DNA of 64,000 nucleotides from Gammaproteobacteria bacterium (GCA_002711845.1 PASF01000013.1:1-64000), one strand, 5' to 3'. Positions 26,180-34,931 are shown, numbered from the stretch's first letter. Notes: generated from the letters alone by a model not told the origin. Translations and numbers: made by a program.

Positions 26180-27973
26180 ATGATCAGTTGGTTACAGAAC
26201 AAGAGCAGGACCACGGCCTGTGCAGCGCTTACCGCGCTGTCCCTGGCTGTTGGTGCCGGTGTCAGTCACGCTGCCGATGAGCGCGTTGGTGACTTCGCGC
26301 TGTTGGATCATGAGGGTTACTTCCACCACATGGCCTGGTATGACAATAACAAGGCCGTGGTATTCCTGGTGCAGGGCAATGGCGCTCAGGAGACCCGTGA
26401 TGCTCTGGCGTCCTTCAACGAGCTGAAAGCCCGTTACCAAGACCAGGGCCTGAAGTTCATGATGATCAATCCGCTGGGGGAAGCTCGAGCGGCAGTGGCA
26501 GCCGATGTGGCTGCTCTGGGCACTGATATTCCGGTGCTGATTGATGATGTGCAGGCGGTATCCGAGTCTATCGGTATCGAAACGCTGGGTGAGGCAGTGA
26601 TTTACGATCCCAGTTCTTTCCGGGTGATCTACCGCGGCGCCGTTGGCGACGAGTTTGCGGAAGCGGTGGCCAGTGTCGCGGCCGGTAATGCCGTGACCAC
26701 ACAGTATGTCGCAGCACAGGGCACCGACGTTGTGTACCCTGAGCGTGACATCACAGCGGTGTCCTATGAGAAAGACGTCGCGCCCATCATCGCTGAAAAC
26801 TGTGCCAGCTGTCACCGTGAAGGCGGTATTGCGCCGTTTGCATTGAACAGCCATGCCATGGTGCAGGGCTGGTCGCCGATGATTCGTGAAGTGTTGATGA
26901 CCAAGCGGATGCCGCCGGGTCAGATCGATCCGCATATCAATGAGTTCCGCAACAGCTATGTGGTGCCTTTTGAAGACCAGCGCAAGGTGCTGGACTGGAT
27001 CGCCGCCGGCTCACAGAAGGATGGCAGCACCGATCCGCTGGCGATGATCGAGTGGCCACCAACTGAGTGGGCATTCGGTGAACCCGACTATGTGATTGAG
27101 GTGCCCAAACAGTCCATCCCGGCTACCGGCGTGCTGGACTACCGTTATGAGTTCATTCCGATCAACCTGCCTGATGGCAAGGATCGTTATGTCAAGGCCA
27201 GCCAGTACATGCCGGGCGACCGCACCGTACTGCACCACACGCTGAATGCCCTGTTTGGTCCGGGCGAACGCCCCAGCGGCAGCGGCTTTGTGGGCACGCC
27301 TGATCCAAACCTGGCGTATATCACACCGTATATCCCGGGTGCCGCGCCTTACGTTGAAGAGCCCAACACCGGTGGCTTGCTGGAAGATGGTTCGACCATT
27401 GCCATTCAGCTACACTACACCACAACGGGCCGTGAAACCGAGGATGCCAGCCGTATTGGTGTCTGGTTCTACGACGAGGATGACATTCCGCAGGAGCGTA
27501 TGACGGGCAAGTGTGCGTGTATCTTTACACCAACATGGACCACGATTCCGGCGTACGACCCCAACTTCGAGATGTCGGCCCAGATCGAGATTCCCGATGA
27601 TGCGTACCTGCACAGCTTCCTGCCGCACATGCATTTCCGCGGCAAGTACATGAGATTCGATGCGCATCTGCCCGACGGCACGGTGAAGCCGCTGATCAAC
27701 ATTGCCAACTACAACTACAACTGGCAGATGGAGTACAAGCTGGAAGAGCCCATGCTGGTGCCTGCGGGTACACGAGTGGTGGCGACTGGTGCATTTGACA
27801 ACTCCGAGCAGAACAAGGCCAACCCCGATCCGTCGCGTGACGTCCCCTGGGGTGACCAGAGCTGGGACGAGATGTTCTTCGGTCAGGTGTACTACAAGTT
27901 CGTAGACCAGAGCCGTTATTCGGCTGCCGAGAATGAGCAGGCCGACGCCAACCTGGTGAGTGCGGCGCAGTAA
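26180..27973 (+). CDS. Exported thioredoxin-like / cytochrome c / PHM-like copper monooxygenase fusion
   Basis: 597 aa from ATG 26180, with GGAGGG (26170-26175) ahead; the TTG at 26168 lies inside that site and is rejected. Domains: a Sec signal (about 1-32, ending VSHAADE); a thioredoxin-like domain (about 35-170) without a CxxC, so redox-inactive or structural; a heme-binding CASCH at 208-212 (ENCASCHREGGIAPF); and a C-terminal region resembling copper type II ascorbate-dependent monooxygenases (PHM/DBH). In that part, the pair His352-His353 with His412 (VLHHTLN, QLHYTTT) would be one copper site, and His483/His485 with Met517 (LPHMHFRGK, WQMEYK) the other. It would act in the periplasm, with heme feeding electrons to copper. 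The substrate is unknown. A terminator follows. Confidence 0.75.
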   Translation: MISWLQNKSRTTACAALTALSLAVGAGVSHAADERVGDFALLDHEGYFHHMAWYDNNKAVVFLVQGNGAQETRDALASFNELKARYQDQGLKFMMINPLGEARAAVAADVAALGTDIPVLIDDVQAVSESIGIETLGEAVIYDPSSFRVIYRGAVGDEFAEAVASVAAGNAVTTQYVAAQGTDVVYPERDITAVSYEKDVAPIIAENCASCHREGGIAPFALNSHAMVQGWSPMIREVLMTKRMPPGQIDPHINEFRNSYVVPFEDQRKVLDWIAAGSQKDGSTDPLAMIEWPPTEWAFGEPDYVIEVPKQSIPATGVLDYRYEFIPINLPDGKDRYVKASQYMPGDRTVLHHTLNALFGPGERPSGSGFVGTPDPNLAYITPYIPGAAPYVEEPNTGGLLEDGSTIAIQLHYTTTGRETEDASRIGVWFYDEDDIPQERMTGKCACIFTPTWTTIPAYDPNFEMSAQIEIPDDAYLHSFLPHMHFRGKYMRFDAHLPDGTVKPLINIANYNYNWQMEYKLEEPMLVPAGTRVVATGAFDNSEQNKANPDPSRDVPWGDQSWDEMFFGQVYYKFVDQSRYSAAENEQADANLVSAAQ

Positions 27974-28017
27974 CAGGCCGGGCTGGACCCTAAATCCGGC
28001 ACACAGATCCGGATACC

Positions 28018-28053
28018 AAGAAGGGGAAGCAGAAATGCTTCCCCTTCTTTTTT
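28018..28053 (+). terminator. Rho-independent terminator after the copper/heme enzyme
   Basis: A 13-bp stem (AAGAAGGGGAAGC / GCTTCCCCTTCTT) around AGAAAT ends in a T-run. It starts 44 bases after the stop codon and separates this gene from the hydrolase downstream. Confidence 0.93.
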
Positions 28054-28145
28054 GCAGCGTCGCGACCGATCAGGTAAATCGCTTGTTTACAGCCCGATGC
28101 TGGTGTACAAACAAGGCCTTGTCTGACTATCAAGCAACCATTGTT

Positions 28146-29405
28146 ATGAAAGTGTCTTTTCCGCGAGCCTGGCTCGGCATTCTTGTGTTGTCCACTGGCA
28201 TGGTGAGTGCTGCAGTGGCGCTTCCCCGGGGAGAACCCGAGGCGCTGGGATTTTCCCCTGCGCGGCTGGCGCTGGTGACTGAAACCCTGCGGCACTATGT
28301 AGACGCCGGTCACATTCCGGGGGTGGTTGCGGGTATCGCCCGGCATGGGCGGATCGTGTATCTGGAAAGTCTGGGCTGGCAGGATGTGGAACAGCAGGTG
28401 CCGATGCGCAGCGACGCCATGTTCCAGATCCGCTCAATGAGCAAGCCTGTGATATCACTGGCGATCATGCAATTGCTTGAACGTGGTCAGTTACGCCTGG
28501 ATGACCCGGTATCGCAATTCATCCCGGCATTTGCTGACATGAACGTGTTTGAGCAAGTTGGCGTTTCTGACGGCGCCGTCCGTCCGGCGTCACGACAGAT
28601 CACCATCGGCGACCTGCTGCTGCACGTCAGTGGCCTGAGTCATCGCAACAGCGCCCTCTACAGAGAGCGTGACGTCCGTTCACGCGCGGATACACTGTCA
28701 CAGTTGGTTGACAAGGTGGCCGGCGTCCCGTTGGTTGCCGATCCAGGTACCGTCTGGAATTACAGTATCTCCACGACGGTGCTGGGACGTGTTGTCGAAA
28801 TTGTCTCCGGCCAGGCGCTGGACGACTACCTGCAGGCATCCATCCTCGACCCTCTGGATATGCCTGACACCGGCTTTCACGTGCCGGCAGACCAGCTCGA
28901 CCAGTTGGTTCATGTCTATCGACTGAGCCCGGCGGGCATGCAGCGTGAGCCGGATATGGACATACCGATCACCCGGGAACCGCCATTGCTTGAAGGTGCC
29001 GCTGGCCTGGTCAGCACGGTACCGGACTACCTGCGCTTTCTGCAGGCATTCATGAATCAGGGCGAGCTGGACGGCAACCGTGTACTGAGCGAGGCCGGTG
29101 TCGCGTTGATGACCCGAAATCAGTTGCCGGACGCGGTGTTGCCCATCGCCCTCAATCCGCAGCAGCCCATGCACGACCTGGGCTGGGGTTATGGTTTCAG
29201 CGTGGTCATGGATGCGTCCCGGAGTGGCTTTGCACGCAACAACGGTGAGTTCGGCTGGAACGGGTCGCTGGGCACATTCTCCTGGGCCGATCCCGAAACC
29301 GGTACGGTAGCCGTGCTGATGATGCAGATTCAACCGTCGGGGGCATACAATTTGTCAGCGTTATTCAAGACGTTGCTGAGCGCTGGGATTGTGACGGCTT
29401 TTTAA
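28146..29405 (+). CDS. Exported serine hydrolase of the beta-lactamase (class C-like) family
   Basis: 419 aa from ATG 28146; the reading frame is open further upstream but that part crosses the terminator. A signal peptide (AWLGILVLSTGMVSAAVALP) is followed by the penicillin-binding fold: the SxxK nucleophile in IRSMSKPVISLA, a YxN-like WNYSISTTVLGRVVE and the late WNGSLGTFSWADPETG that replaces KTG. This combination is typical of EstB-type esterases and peptidase-like members rather than true AmpC beta-lactamases. Its last 41 bases overlap the 3' end of the convergent glycosyltransferase gene. Confidence 0.8.
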   Translation: MKVSFPRAWLGILVLSTGMVSAAVALPRGEPEALGFSPARLALVTETLRHYVDAGHIPGVVAGIARHGRIVYLESLGWQDVEQQVPMRSDAMFQIRSMSKPVISLAIMQLLERGQLRLDDPVSQFIPAFADMNVFEQVGVSDGAVRPASRQITIGDLLLHVSGLSHRNSALYRERDVRSRADTLSQLVDKVAGVPLVADPGTVWNYSISTTVLGRVVEIVSGQALDDYLQASILDPLDMPDTGFHVPADQLDQLVHVYRLSPAGMQREPDMDIPITREPPLLEGAAGLVSTVPDYLRFLQAFMNQGELDGNRVLSEAGVALMTRNQLPDAVLPIALNPQQPMHDLGWGYGFSVVMDASRSGFARNNGEFGWNGSLGTFSWADPETGTVAVLMMQIQPSGAYNLSALFKTLLSAGIVTAF

Positions 29406-30204
29406 TGCCATGGTCAGTCCAGTAAATACCCTGTCGGGCGTTTTCCAGCCGCAACGACTTGTTAGCCTTGACCGTCGCCGGGTCTTTGTAGCCACGCTTG
29501 TGATCCAGATGAATCACGATGGCATTATATCGGACATGTTTGGGTTTGATGCCCAGATTGATCAGTCGTACGCCGAACTCGCGATCCAGTCCCCCCCACG
29601 CCATGCGCTCATCAAAGCCGTTGACGGCCAGCACATCATCTCGCCATGCCGAGCCATTGGAACCTTTGAAATTGCAGCGCGTCGGGGTCAGCCGATTGAA
29701 CCACCTGGCCAGTGCCGGACTGGCTGTCAGCTTGCTGTTCTTGTAGCTGGCCGGCAACCCATGTTGCTTGAGCCATGACAGGTCAAAACAGCGGCCACTC
29801 AGAATATCATCGCGGTTGATGTCGGTGCTGGTCGACATCGGCAGCTTATGATAGCCGCCGGAAAGATAGTGGCCGGGCTGCGCTTCGCGGGCATGAACCG
29901 AAAGGAAATCACGCCTGGGAATACAGTCGCCATCGGAAAAAACCAGATACTCACTGGTGGCACTGGCGATCGCCTTGTTCAGAATGGCGCATTTGCGAAA
30001 CCCCCGGTCTTCCTGCCAGATATGATGTATCTTCAGCCCGGTTTCCGTGCGGAAACGCTCAATCAATGCTTTGGTGTCCGGGCCAGAGCCATCATCGCCG
30101 ATGATCAACTCAAAGTCGGGATGTTCCTGTACGCTATAGCCCCAAAGGACTTTCTCCAGCCAGGCCGGGGAGTTATAGGTCGTGACAATGACCGACAGTT
30201 TCAT
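29365..30204 (-). CDS. Family 2 glycosyltransferase
   Basis: 279 aa. The GT-A fold opens with MKLSVIVTTYNSPAWLEKVL; IIGDDGSG and VFSDGDCIPRRDF (the DxD-like metal site) follow. A C-terminal block GGLDREFGVRLINLGI resembles the galactosyltransferase-associated (Glyco_transf_7C) motif seen in chondroitin-synthase-like enzymes. It would act at the cytoplasmic face of the membrane on a polysaccharide or glycolipid. The ATG at 30204 overlaps the stop of the FkbM gene by four bases (ATGA), so the two are coupled. Its 3' end overlaps the convergent hydrolase gene. Confidence 0.85.
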   Translation of the reverse strand: MKLSVIVTTYNSPAWLEKVLWGYSVQEHPDFELIIGDDGSGPDTKALIERFRTETGLKIHHIWQEDRGFRKCAILNKAIASATSEYLVFSDGDCIPRRDFLSVHAREAQPGHYLSGGYHKLPMSTSTDINRDDILSGRCFDLSWLKQHGLPASYKNSKLTASPALARWFNRLTPTRCNFKGSNGSAWRDDVLAVNGFDERMAWGGLDREFGVRLINLGIKPKHVRYNAIVIHLDHKRGYKDPATVKANKSLRLENARQGIYWTDHGIKKPSQSQRSATS

Positions 30205-31178
30205 GAGCGGGCTCTTGCAATTGGTTGTTGTGCAATTGATTGTTGTGCAATTGATTGTGGCGCTGCATCGTCGCTGGCTGACGTGTGTCGTGACGGCAGC
30301 ACGAACACGGAGTTCATGCGGTTTTGCAGTATACGCTGGTAACCGCGCTGTTTCAGCAAGGCAAAAATATCTTCGCGCCACAAATGTGGTGAGTTTTCGA
30401 TGATGACCATGCTGGCCAGCAATGCGTCCGGCGCTTCCCGCAGATATGGCGCCATGGCTTTGTCTTCGGCGCCTTCGATATCGATCTTGAGGACATCTAT
30501 GTGATGGATCTTCTGCTCCTGCAGAACGCTCAGCAGCGGCTTGCACTCGATGACGACGTCAGCCCTGCGCGGATCGGTCCCGGACAGGCGGGATCGATTG
30601 TGGTCACTGATACTGCTGGCGCCCAGGTTGCTGCTGTCCAGTTGCAGGACAAACCGGCTTTCCCGGTCGGCTATGCCAATGTCGAGGACGGTCAATGCCG
30701 CGGCGCTGAGCGGCGATGTATTGGCATTGATATTAAAAAGCAGCCGCTGGCGTGTTGCCGGGTTGGGCTCGAAGGCCAGAATGCGGCCCCCGGCACCTAT
30801 AACCTGCATGGCGGCGAGCGTATAAAGCCCGATGTTGGCGCCGATATCCAGGAACACACCATCCGCTGGCAGATGCTCACGTAGCAACCGGCGTTCCTGC
30901 AGGTCATAACGCCAGGGCGTGAACACGAACTTCTTTTCTGAATAGTTATCAGTCAACTGACAGCGCAATTTGATGCCGCCGACACAAATATCGACAGGCA
31001 GGGGCGACAACTTTGTCATGACTTTACGCAACATCGGGGCCAGCAGGCGACTGCTGCGGGGACCATGCTCGCGGTGACAGACGGCAAGCAGGTGATTGAG
31101 GAGCGGCGCGGGCGCGTGGCTGCCAAACGGCGAAGCGGCGGGCACATCATCAGGTGCGACAGGGTCGGTCAAGGTCAT
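30201..31178 (-). CDS. FkbM family methyltransferase
   Basis: 325 aa. The FkbM core lies at about residues 105-300: VFLDIGANIGLYTLAAMQVI (SAM-binding motif I), LAFEPNPATRQRLLFNINAN, then HIDVLKIDIEGAEDKAMAPY. FkbM enzymes O-methylate sugars or polyketides; together with the coupled glycosyltransferase this suggests methylation of a surface glycan. The C-terminus ends in three QSIAQ-type pentapeptide repeats encoded by a 15-bp tandem repeat, an unstructured tail outside the fold. The N-terminal 60 residues look variable, and a start further in is possible. Confidence 0.82.
   Translation of the reverse strand: MTLTDPVAPDDVPAASPFGSHAPAPLLNHLLAVCHREHGPRSSRLLAPMLRKVMTKLSPLPVDICVGGIKLRCQLTDNYSEKKFVFTPWRYDLQERRLLREHLPADGVFLDIGANIGLYTLAAMQVIGAGGRILAFEPNPATRQRLLFNINANTSPLSAAALTVLDIGIADRESRFVLQLDSSNLGASSISDHNRSRLSGTDPRRADVVIECKPLLSVLQEQKIHHIDVLKIDIEGAEDKAMAPYLREAPDALLASMVIIENSPHLWREDIFALLKQRGYQRILQNRMNSVFVLPSRHTSASDDAAPQSIAQQSIAQQPIARARS
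30216..30260. repeat. 15-bp tandem repeat, three copies
   Basis: TGCAATTGGTTGTTG, TGCAATTGATTGTTG and TGCAATTGATTGTGG follow each other without gaps. On the minus strand they encode the pentapeptide series near QSIAQ at the very end of the FkbM protein. Copy number is a multiple of three bases, so slippage changes tail length without a frameshift. Confidence 0.9.
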
Positions 31179-31357
31179 GCAGTGCTCATGAAGTTAGCGT
31201 GTTTGTTGCAATTGTGCCAATAATGTCAGTGTGCGCCCGGTTAGTCCAGTTCGGACACAGGAGCGGGGTGTTCGGGCTTGCCTTTAGGCGCCAGTGACTT
31301 TAGAGTTTCTGACTGTCGCCGAAAATGACTGGCCGGCACACCCATGACGAGGGAATT

Positions 31358-31771
31358 ATGCGAGCACAGCGATTCACACTTTCGGTCATGCTGATCGCGG
31401 GGCTGACCGCATGCGGCGGCATGTCCAGTTATGTCGCACCGCCGGCCAATGAGCGACTGGTGCCGGACATTACCGCGGAAGGCACCAAGTTTTTTGTGTT
31501 GCAGCGAGACTATTTGCGCCCGGACCCGTATGCCGCAGATGCCACGCCGGCCCGTCCACGTGGGCGCGGCGGTGATGAGCTGATCATGGGCGAGCGCAAT
31601 ATTGAACAGCGGCTGACGCTGATCATGGAGCGCACGGGCTATTGCCGCGAAGGTTTCTTTGAACTGTATCGCGAGCAGACATTGACGGGTTTCTCGGTTC
31701 GTGGAGAGTGCCGGGAAACGGCCTCTGATGCCGACCGGGCGCGTTTTTCCTCGGGCCCAATACCCCTTTAA
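31358..31771 (+). CDS. Small predicted outer-membrane lipoprotein
   Basis: 137 aa from ATG 31358, with GAGGG (31349-31353) four bases ahead. The lipoprotein signal is MRAQRFTLSVMLIAGLTACG, lipobox LTAC with Gly at +2, so probably outer membrane. The mature part is short and polar with no recognised domain; it contains two further cysteines (GYCREGFF and RGECRET) that could form a disulfide. It precedes the esterase by 26 bases and is probably co-transcribed with it. I do not recognise the family. Confidence 0.65.
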   Translation: MRAQRFTLSVMLIAGLTACGGMSSYVAPPANERLVPDITAEGTKFFVLQRDYLRPDPYAADATPARPRGRGGDELIMGERNIEQRLTLIMERTGYCREGFFELYREQTLTGFSVRGECRETASDADRARFSSGPIPL

Positions 31772-31797
31772 CCCTGCCAGTTTTATCCGGATATCTC

Positions 31798-32829
31798 ATG
31801 AAGCCAGGACCCAGCCCGCAACGACTAGCATGCCTGTTCAGTGTCTTGTTGGTGATGCTGATGGCCCCCTTGGTGTGGGCCCAGCAACCGACAGCACCGG
31901 TAGACTCCGAGCAGGCATCAGCGTCGTTGCCGGAAGGCCTGCACACAGTCTCGTTCTTCAGCCCGGCCGTATCGCGACAAATGAAATTCGATATTGTCCT
32001 GCCTCCAGGCTATGAGGCGTCAGACACGCGCTATCCGGTGCTGTATCTGCTGCATGGATATATGCAGAATTATACGGTCTGGGGTCGTAATCTAGGGGCC
32101 GCATTCTATGCCCGGAATTTTGCCGACCTGATCGTGGTGATGCCCGATGCCGGTAACAGCTGGTATATCAATTACGCCAGCAATGCCGGTAACCAGCGTA
32201 ACAACTGGGAGGATCACATCGTGCGCGATGTGATCGGATACGTGGACAGCAATTTCCGCACCGTCGCTCGTCGCGAGGGTCGTGCTATTGGCGGGCTGTC
32301 GATGGGTGGTTACGGCGCCATCATGCTGGGGTTGCGTCACCCCGAGATGTTCATATCCATGGGCAGCACCAGCGGCGCGTTGGCCCATGCCAGGGATCGC
32401 GCCACTGCCATTGCCGAAGGTCAGCCAGCGCCGGTCGCGCGCAGCATACAGGCATCGCCGGAGCTGGCCCGCGCTGATGCCTTCATCTCGCAGATAATTG
32501 ATATTCCGGGTTTCAGCCGCCAGGATGACCGCAATCCCAAGGGCGTTGACTTCGAGACTGTGGCACAGGCACAAGCCTACGACCCGTTCCATATCATTTA
32601 CGAAGTACCCAAAAGCCAGCTTCCGCATATTTATCTGGACAGTGGTATTGATGACGGGTTGATCAATGCCGCCTTGGAGTTCATGCAAATCCTGTTGCTC
32701 AATGATCTGCCGTTTGATTACATGCAGGCCCAAGGTCGGCATAATTCCGAGTACTGGCGTCGCTCTATTGGGCACCTGATGTCGATTCAATACGAAGTCA
32801 TGCAACGTGCCCTGGGCAATCGACCCTGA
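31798..32829 (+). CDS. Secreted esterase of the EstA/Fes-type alpha/beta hydrolase family
   Basis: 343 aa. A signal peptide (LACLFSVLLVMLMAPLVWAQ) precedes a putative-esterase fold: FDIVLPPGYEASDTRYPVLY then LLHGYMQNYTVWG, the nucleophile serine in AIGGLSMGGYGAIMLGLRH, an aspartate in LDSGIDDGLI and the histidine in QGRHNSEYWRRSIGHLM. Family members cleave S-formylglutathione, feruloyl, mycolyl or simple acyl esters; export makes an extracellular ester substrate more likely than formylglutathione. It follows the small lipoprotein gene closely. Confidence 0.82.
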   Translation: MKPGPSPQRLACLFSVLLVMLMAPLVWAQQPTAPVDSEQASASLPEGLHTVSFFSPAVSRQMKFDIVLPPGYEASDTRYPVLYLLHGYMQNYTVWGRNLGAAFYARNFADLIVVMPDAGNSWYINYASNAGNQRNNWEDHIVRDVIGYVDSNFRTVARREGRAIGGLSMGGYGAIMLGLRHPEMFISMGSTSGALAHARDRATAIAEGQPAPVARSIQASPELARADAFISQIIDIPGFSRQDDRNPKGVDFETVAQAQAYDPFHIIYEVPKSQLPHIYLDSGIDDGLINAALEFMQILLLNDLPFDYMQAQGRHNSEYWRRSIGHLMSIQYEVMQRALGNRP

Positions 32830-32846
32830 CGGCGCGAATGGCGCGC

Positions 32847-33659
32847 TTACCAGGGCGCGTCAGTAATGCTGCTGTCACCCGGCATGAACTGTTTTGCTGC
32901 GTCCGGCGCCTGATAAAAGCGTGTCAGCATCAGCAGGACGCCGGGTACATCCAGTAACTCAGTGTCGGACAACACCAGCTTGTCACGAATGCGCTCCAGC
33001 TGCATAAACATCCGGCCGTCGCGCGTGTAATTGATGGCCTGGAAGGTTTCTCCATCGACGCCCCAGCGTGATGAAATCAGTTCCTGGCCGATCTGGCCGT
33101 CCAGGCGGGCGAATGGGTAGAACCAGCGCTCATCCCGGGCGCCTGCCAGGTACGTAATAATGTGTCCGTCCGGATAGTACCAGGCCTCATTGATGGTGCG
33201 GAAGCTGAACGTGGCCGGATTGCCATTAGGCCAATACAGAGTCTGGCCACCGCGCGCCCAGCGAAACGCCATGACCTGACCGTTGGGGTAGTAGATCGTG
33301 GTGTCGCGCCCCGGGCGGGCAACAAAAAGCTGACCGTTGGGGAAATACCAGGCCGAGCTGTACAGGTCGGCGGACACCGGCTGGCCGTTTGCGTAGCGGC
33401 TGCTGAAGCGTGTGGATTCTGTCAATATGACGGGCTGACAGGCGAGCCGGTTCAGCGCCGACATCCCCGACTGCATGTCGGCCAGTTGCTGGGGGTGGTC
33501 GTAGTTGGCAGGCAGCACGGTGTTCACCGCCAGCATCTTGGCCATGAACTCCAGCGAGGCGCAGGCGCTGCTGACGGCGCGGGTGTCAGCCGTCGCCATC
33601 GTGCTGCAGGCTGCGAACAGCACGGCCAGTAACAAGCGGGGCAGGTGTGGATAGCGCAT
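32847..33659 (-). CDS. Exported protein with YPNGQ-type repeats
   Basis: 270 aa from ATG 33659; AAGGAG lies six bases ahead, whereas the longer reading frame up to 33695 lacks a site. A signal peptide (LPRLLLAVLFAACSTMATAD) is followed by five or more short repeats of the type WYFPNGQLF, IYYPNGQVMAF, LYWPNGNPATF, WYYPDGHIITY and YTRDGRMF. Such beta-hairpin repeats resemble MORN or YwqK-type units, but no function is known. The region 60-100 and the C-terminal 70 residues do not show repeats. It is transcribed opposite to the esterase and stands alone. Confidence 0.6.
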   Translation of the reverse strand: MRYPHLPRLLLAVLFAACSTMATADTRAVSSACASLEFMAKMLAVNTVLPANYDHPQQLADMQSGMSALNRLACQPVILTESTRFSSRYANGQPVSADLYSSAWYFPNGQLFVARPGRDTTIYYPNGQVMAFRWARGGQTLYWPNGNPATFSFRTINEAWYYPDGHIITYLAGARDERWFYPFARLDGQIGQELISSRWGVDGETFQAINYTRDGRMFMQLERIRDKLVLSDTELLDVPGVLLMLTRFYQAPDAAKQFMPGDSSITDAPW

Positions 33660-33774
33660 GTCGTACTCCTTGTGGTCCTGAATCACCGAAAACACGATTG
33701 ACAGGGTCAGCGTACGTCGTCACTGATTAACACCTGCTTAACAGGTTGACCGGAGTCCGCTCAGGCGCCCTCAG

Positions 33775-34815
33775 TCAACTGGCCTGCCAGTGCAATACAC
33801 CACCATGAATATTCGCCACCTTGTCATGGCCCGCATGTTTGAGTATGCCGACGGCCAGTGATGAGCGTTTGCCAGATCGGCACAGCGTCACCACCGGTTT
33901 GTCTCGGGGCACTTCGTCAACGCGCTCGCGCAGCTCGCTTAACGGGATGGCTATGGCGTTATTGAGACCGTCGAGGGGTTCGTCCTGTTCGTCCGCTTCG
34001 CGAACATCAAGAAGGGTGACAGAGGGCTGGTTCTGTATGACCCATTCCGGTTCCACTTCGGCAATGCCGGCAAAGGTAATACGGATATCTGCCCAGTCCG
34101 GTTCGTCCGGCAATTGACCGTCAGCAGGCATGCCACTGCGCATGTTGGCTGGCAGGGCCTCGTCTATTTTTTTGGGATGGGGCAACTGCATGGCTTTCAT
34201 ATACTGAACAAAGTCCTTTTCATTGGCGCCGCCGCCGACCCTGGGATTAAAGGCTTTCTCCTCCGCGACTGACGAGCGCGTGCGACCGTTGTAGTCGTGG
34301 GCCGGGTAGATGGCGCAATCATCGGGCAATGAGAAAATCTGTTCAGTAATCGAGCGGTACAGTTTGGCCGGGTCACCCTGTTGAAAGTCGCTGCGGCCGC
34401 AGCCGCGGATAAGCAGAGTGTCGCCGGTAAATGCCATACTGTGATCACTCAGTACATATGTATTGCAGCCATCGGTATGCCCGGGCGTGGCCCGCACTTC
34501 CAGTGAAATGCCGTTGACGCCAAAACACTGTCCGTGTTGCAACGGCATGTCCACGTGTTGTGCGCCGATAGCCGCGGAAGAGGCGACAAGGCAGCCAGTT
34601 TTCTGCTTCAGCAGCCAGGCTGCAGTGATGTGGTCAGCATGCGCATGCGTATCGGCGACAATCTTCAGCGTCAGATTCATTTCCTGAAGCATCGCCAGGT
34701 CGCGTTGGCATTGCTCAAATACCGGGTCAATCAGAATGGCTTCGCGTGTTTTTTCATCAGCCAGTAAATAGGTGTAGGTTGACGATACTGCATCATATAG
34801 TTGCCTCAAAATCAT
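33775..34815 (-). CDS. Persulfide dioxygenase-rhodanese fusion protein
   Basis: 346 aa. The N-terminal metallo-beta-lactamase fold (1-230) has the ETHE1-type iron ligands THAHADH, the histidine of GHTDGCNTYV, FTGDTLLIRGCGRSDFQQGD and YPAHDYNG. The C-terminal rhodanese domain (about 250-346) has VTLLDVREADEQ and the active-site loop TLCRSGKRSS. The first domain oxidises glutathione persulfide to sulfite using one Fe(II), and the rhodanese moves sulfur between persulfide, thiosulfate and sulfite. Fusions of this kind are known in Burkholderia and other proteobacteria. It helps detoxify sulfide. It is divergent from the beta-helix lipoprotein gene. Confidence 0.87.
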   Translation of the reverse strand: MILRQLYDAVSSTYTYLLADEKTREAILIDPVFEQCQRDLAMLQEMNLTLKIVADTHAHADHITAAWLLKQKTGCLVASSAAIGAQHVDMPLQHGQCFGVNGISLEVRATPGHTDGCNTYVLSDHSMAFTGDTLLIRGCGRSDFQQGDPAKLYRSITEQIFSLPDDCAIYPAHDYNGRTRSSVAEEKAFNPRVGGGANEKDFVQYMKAMQLPHPKKIDEALPANMRSGMPADGQLPDEPDWADIRITFAGIAEVEPEWVIQNQPSVTLLDVREADEQDEPLDGLNNAIAIPLSELRERVDEVPRDKPVVTLCRSGKRSSLAVGILKHAGHDKVANIHGGVLHWQAS

Positions 34816-34931
34816 GATTTTGCTCCTTTTTTAGCGACTCTACCGGTTGTCGGCAGAAACGCGCTATTCATCTAAAGCATTGATGTTAAACAAATAAAAA
34901 TAAAGCGCCAACAATCGGCGACAGGCTTTTG

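Noticed and set aside
27960-28145. Upstream extension of the serine hydrolase frame
   Set aside because: It would cross a strong intrinsic terminator and precede the signal peptide by 62 residues, so ATG 28146 is used instead.
30205-30546. Upstream extension of the glycosyltransferase frame
   Set aside because: The extension lies inside the FkbM gene and carries no glycosyltransferase motif; the ATG at 30204 in the ATGA overlap is the natural start.
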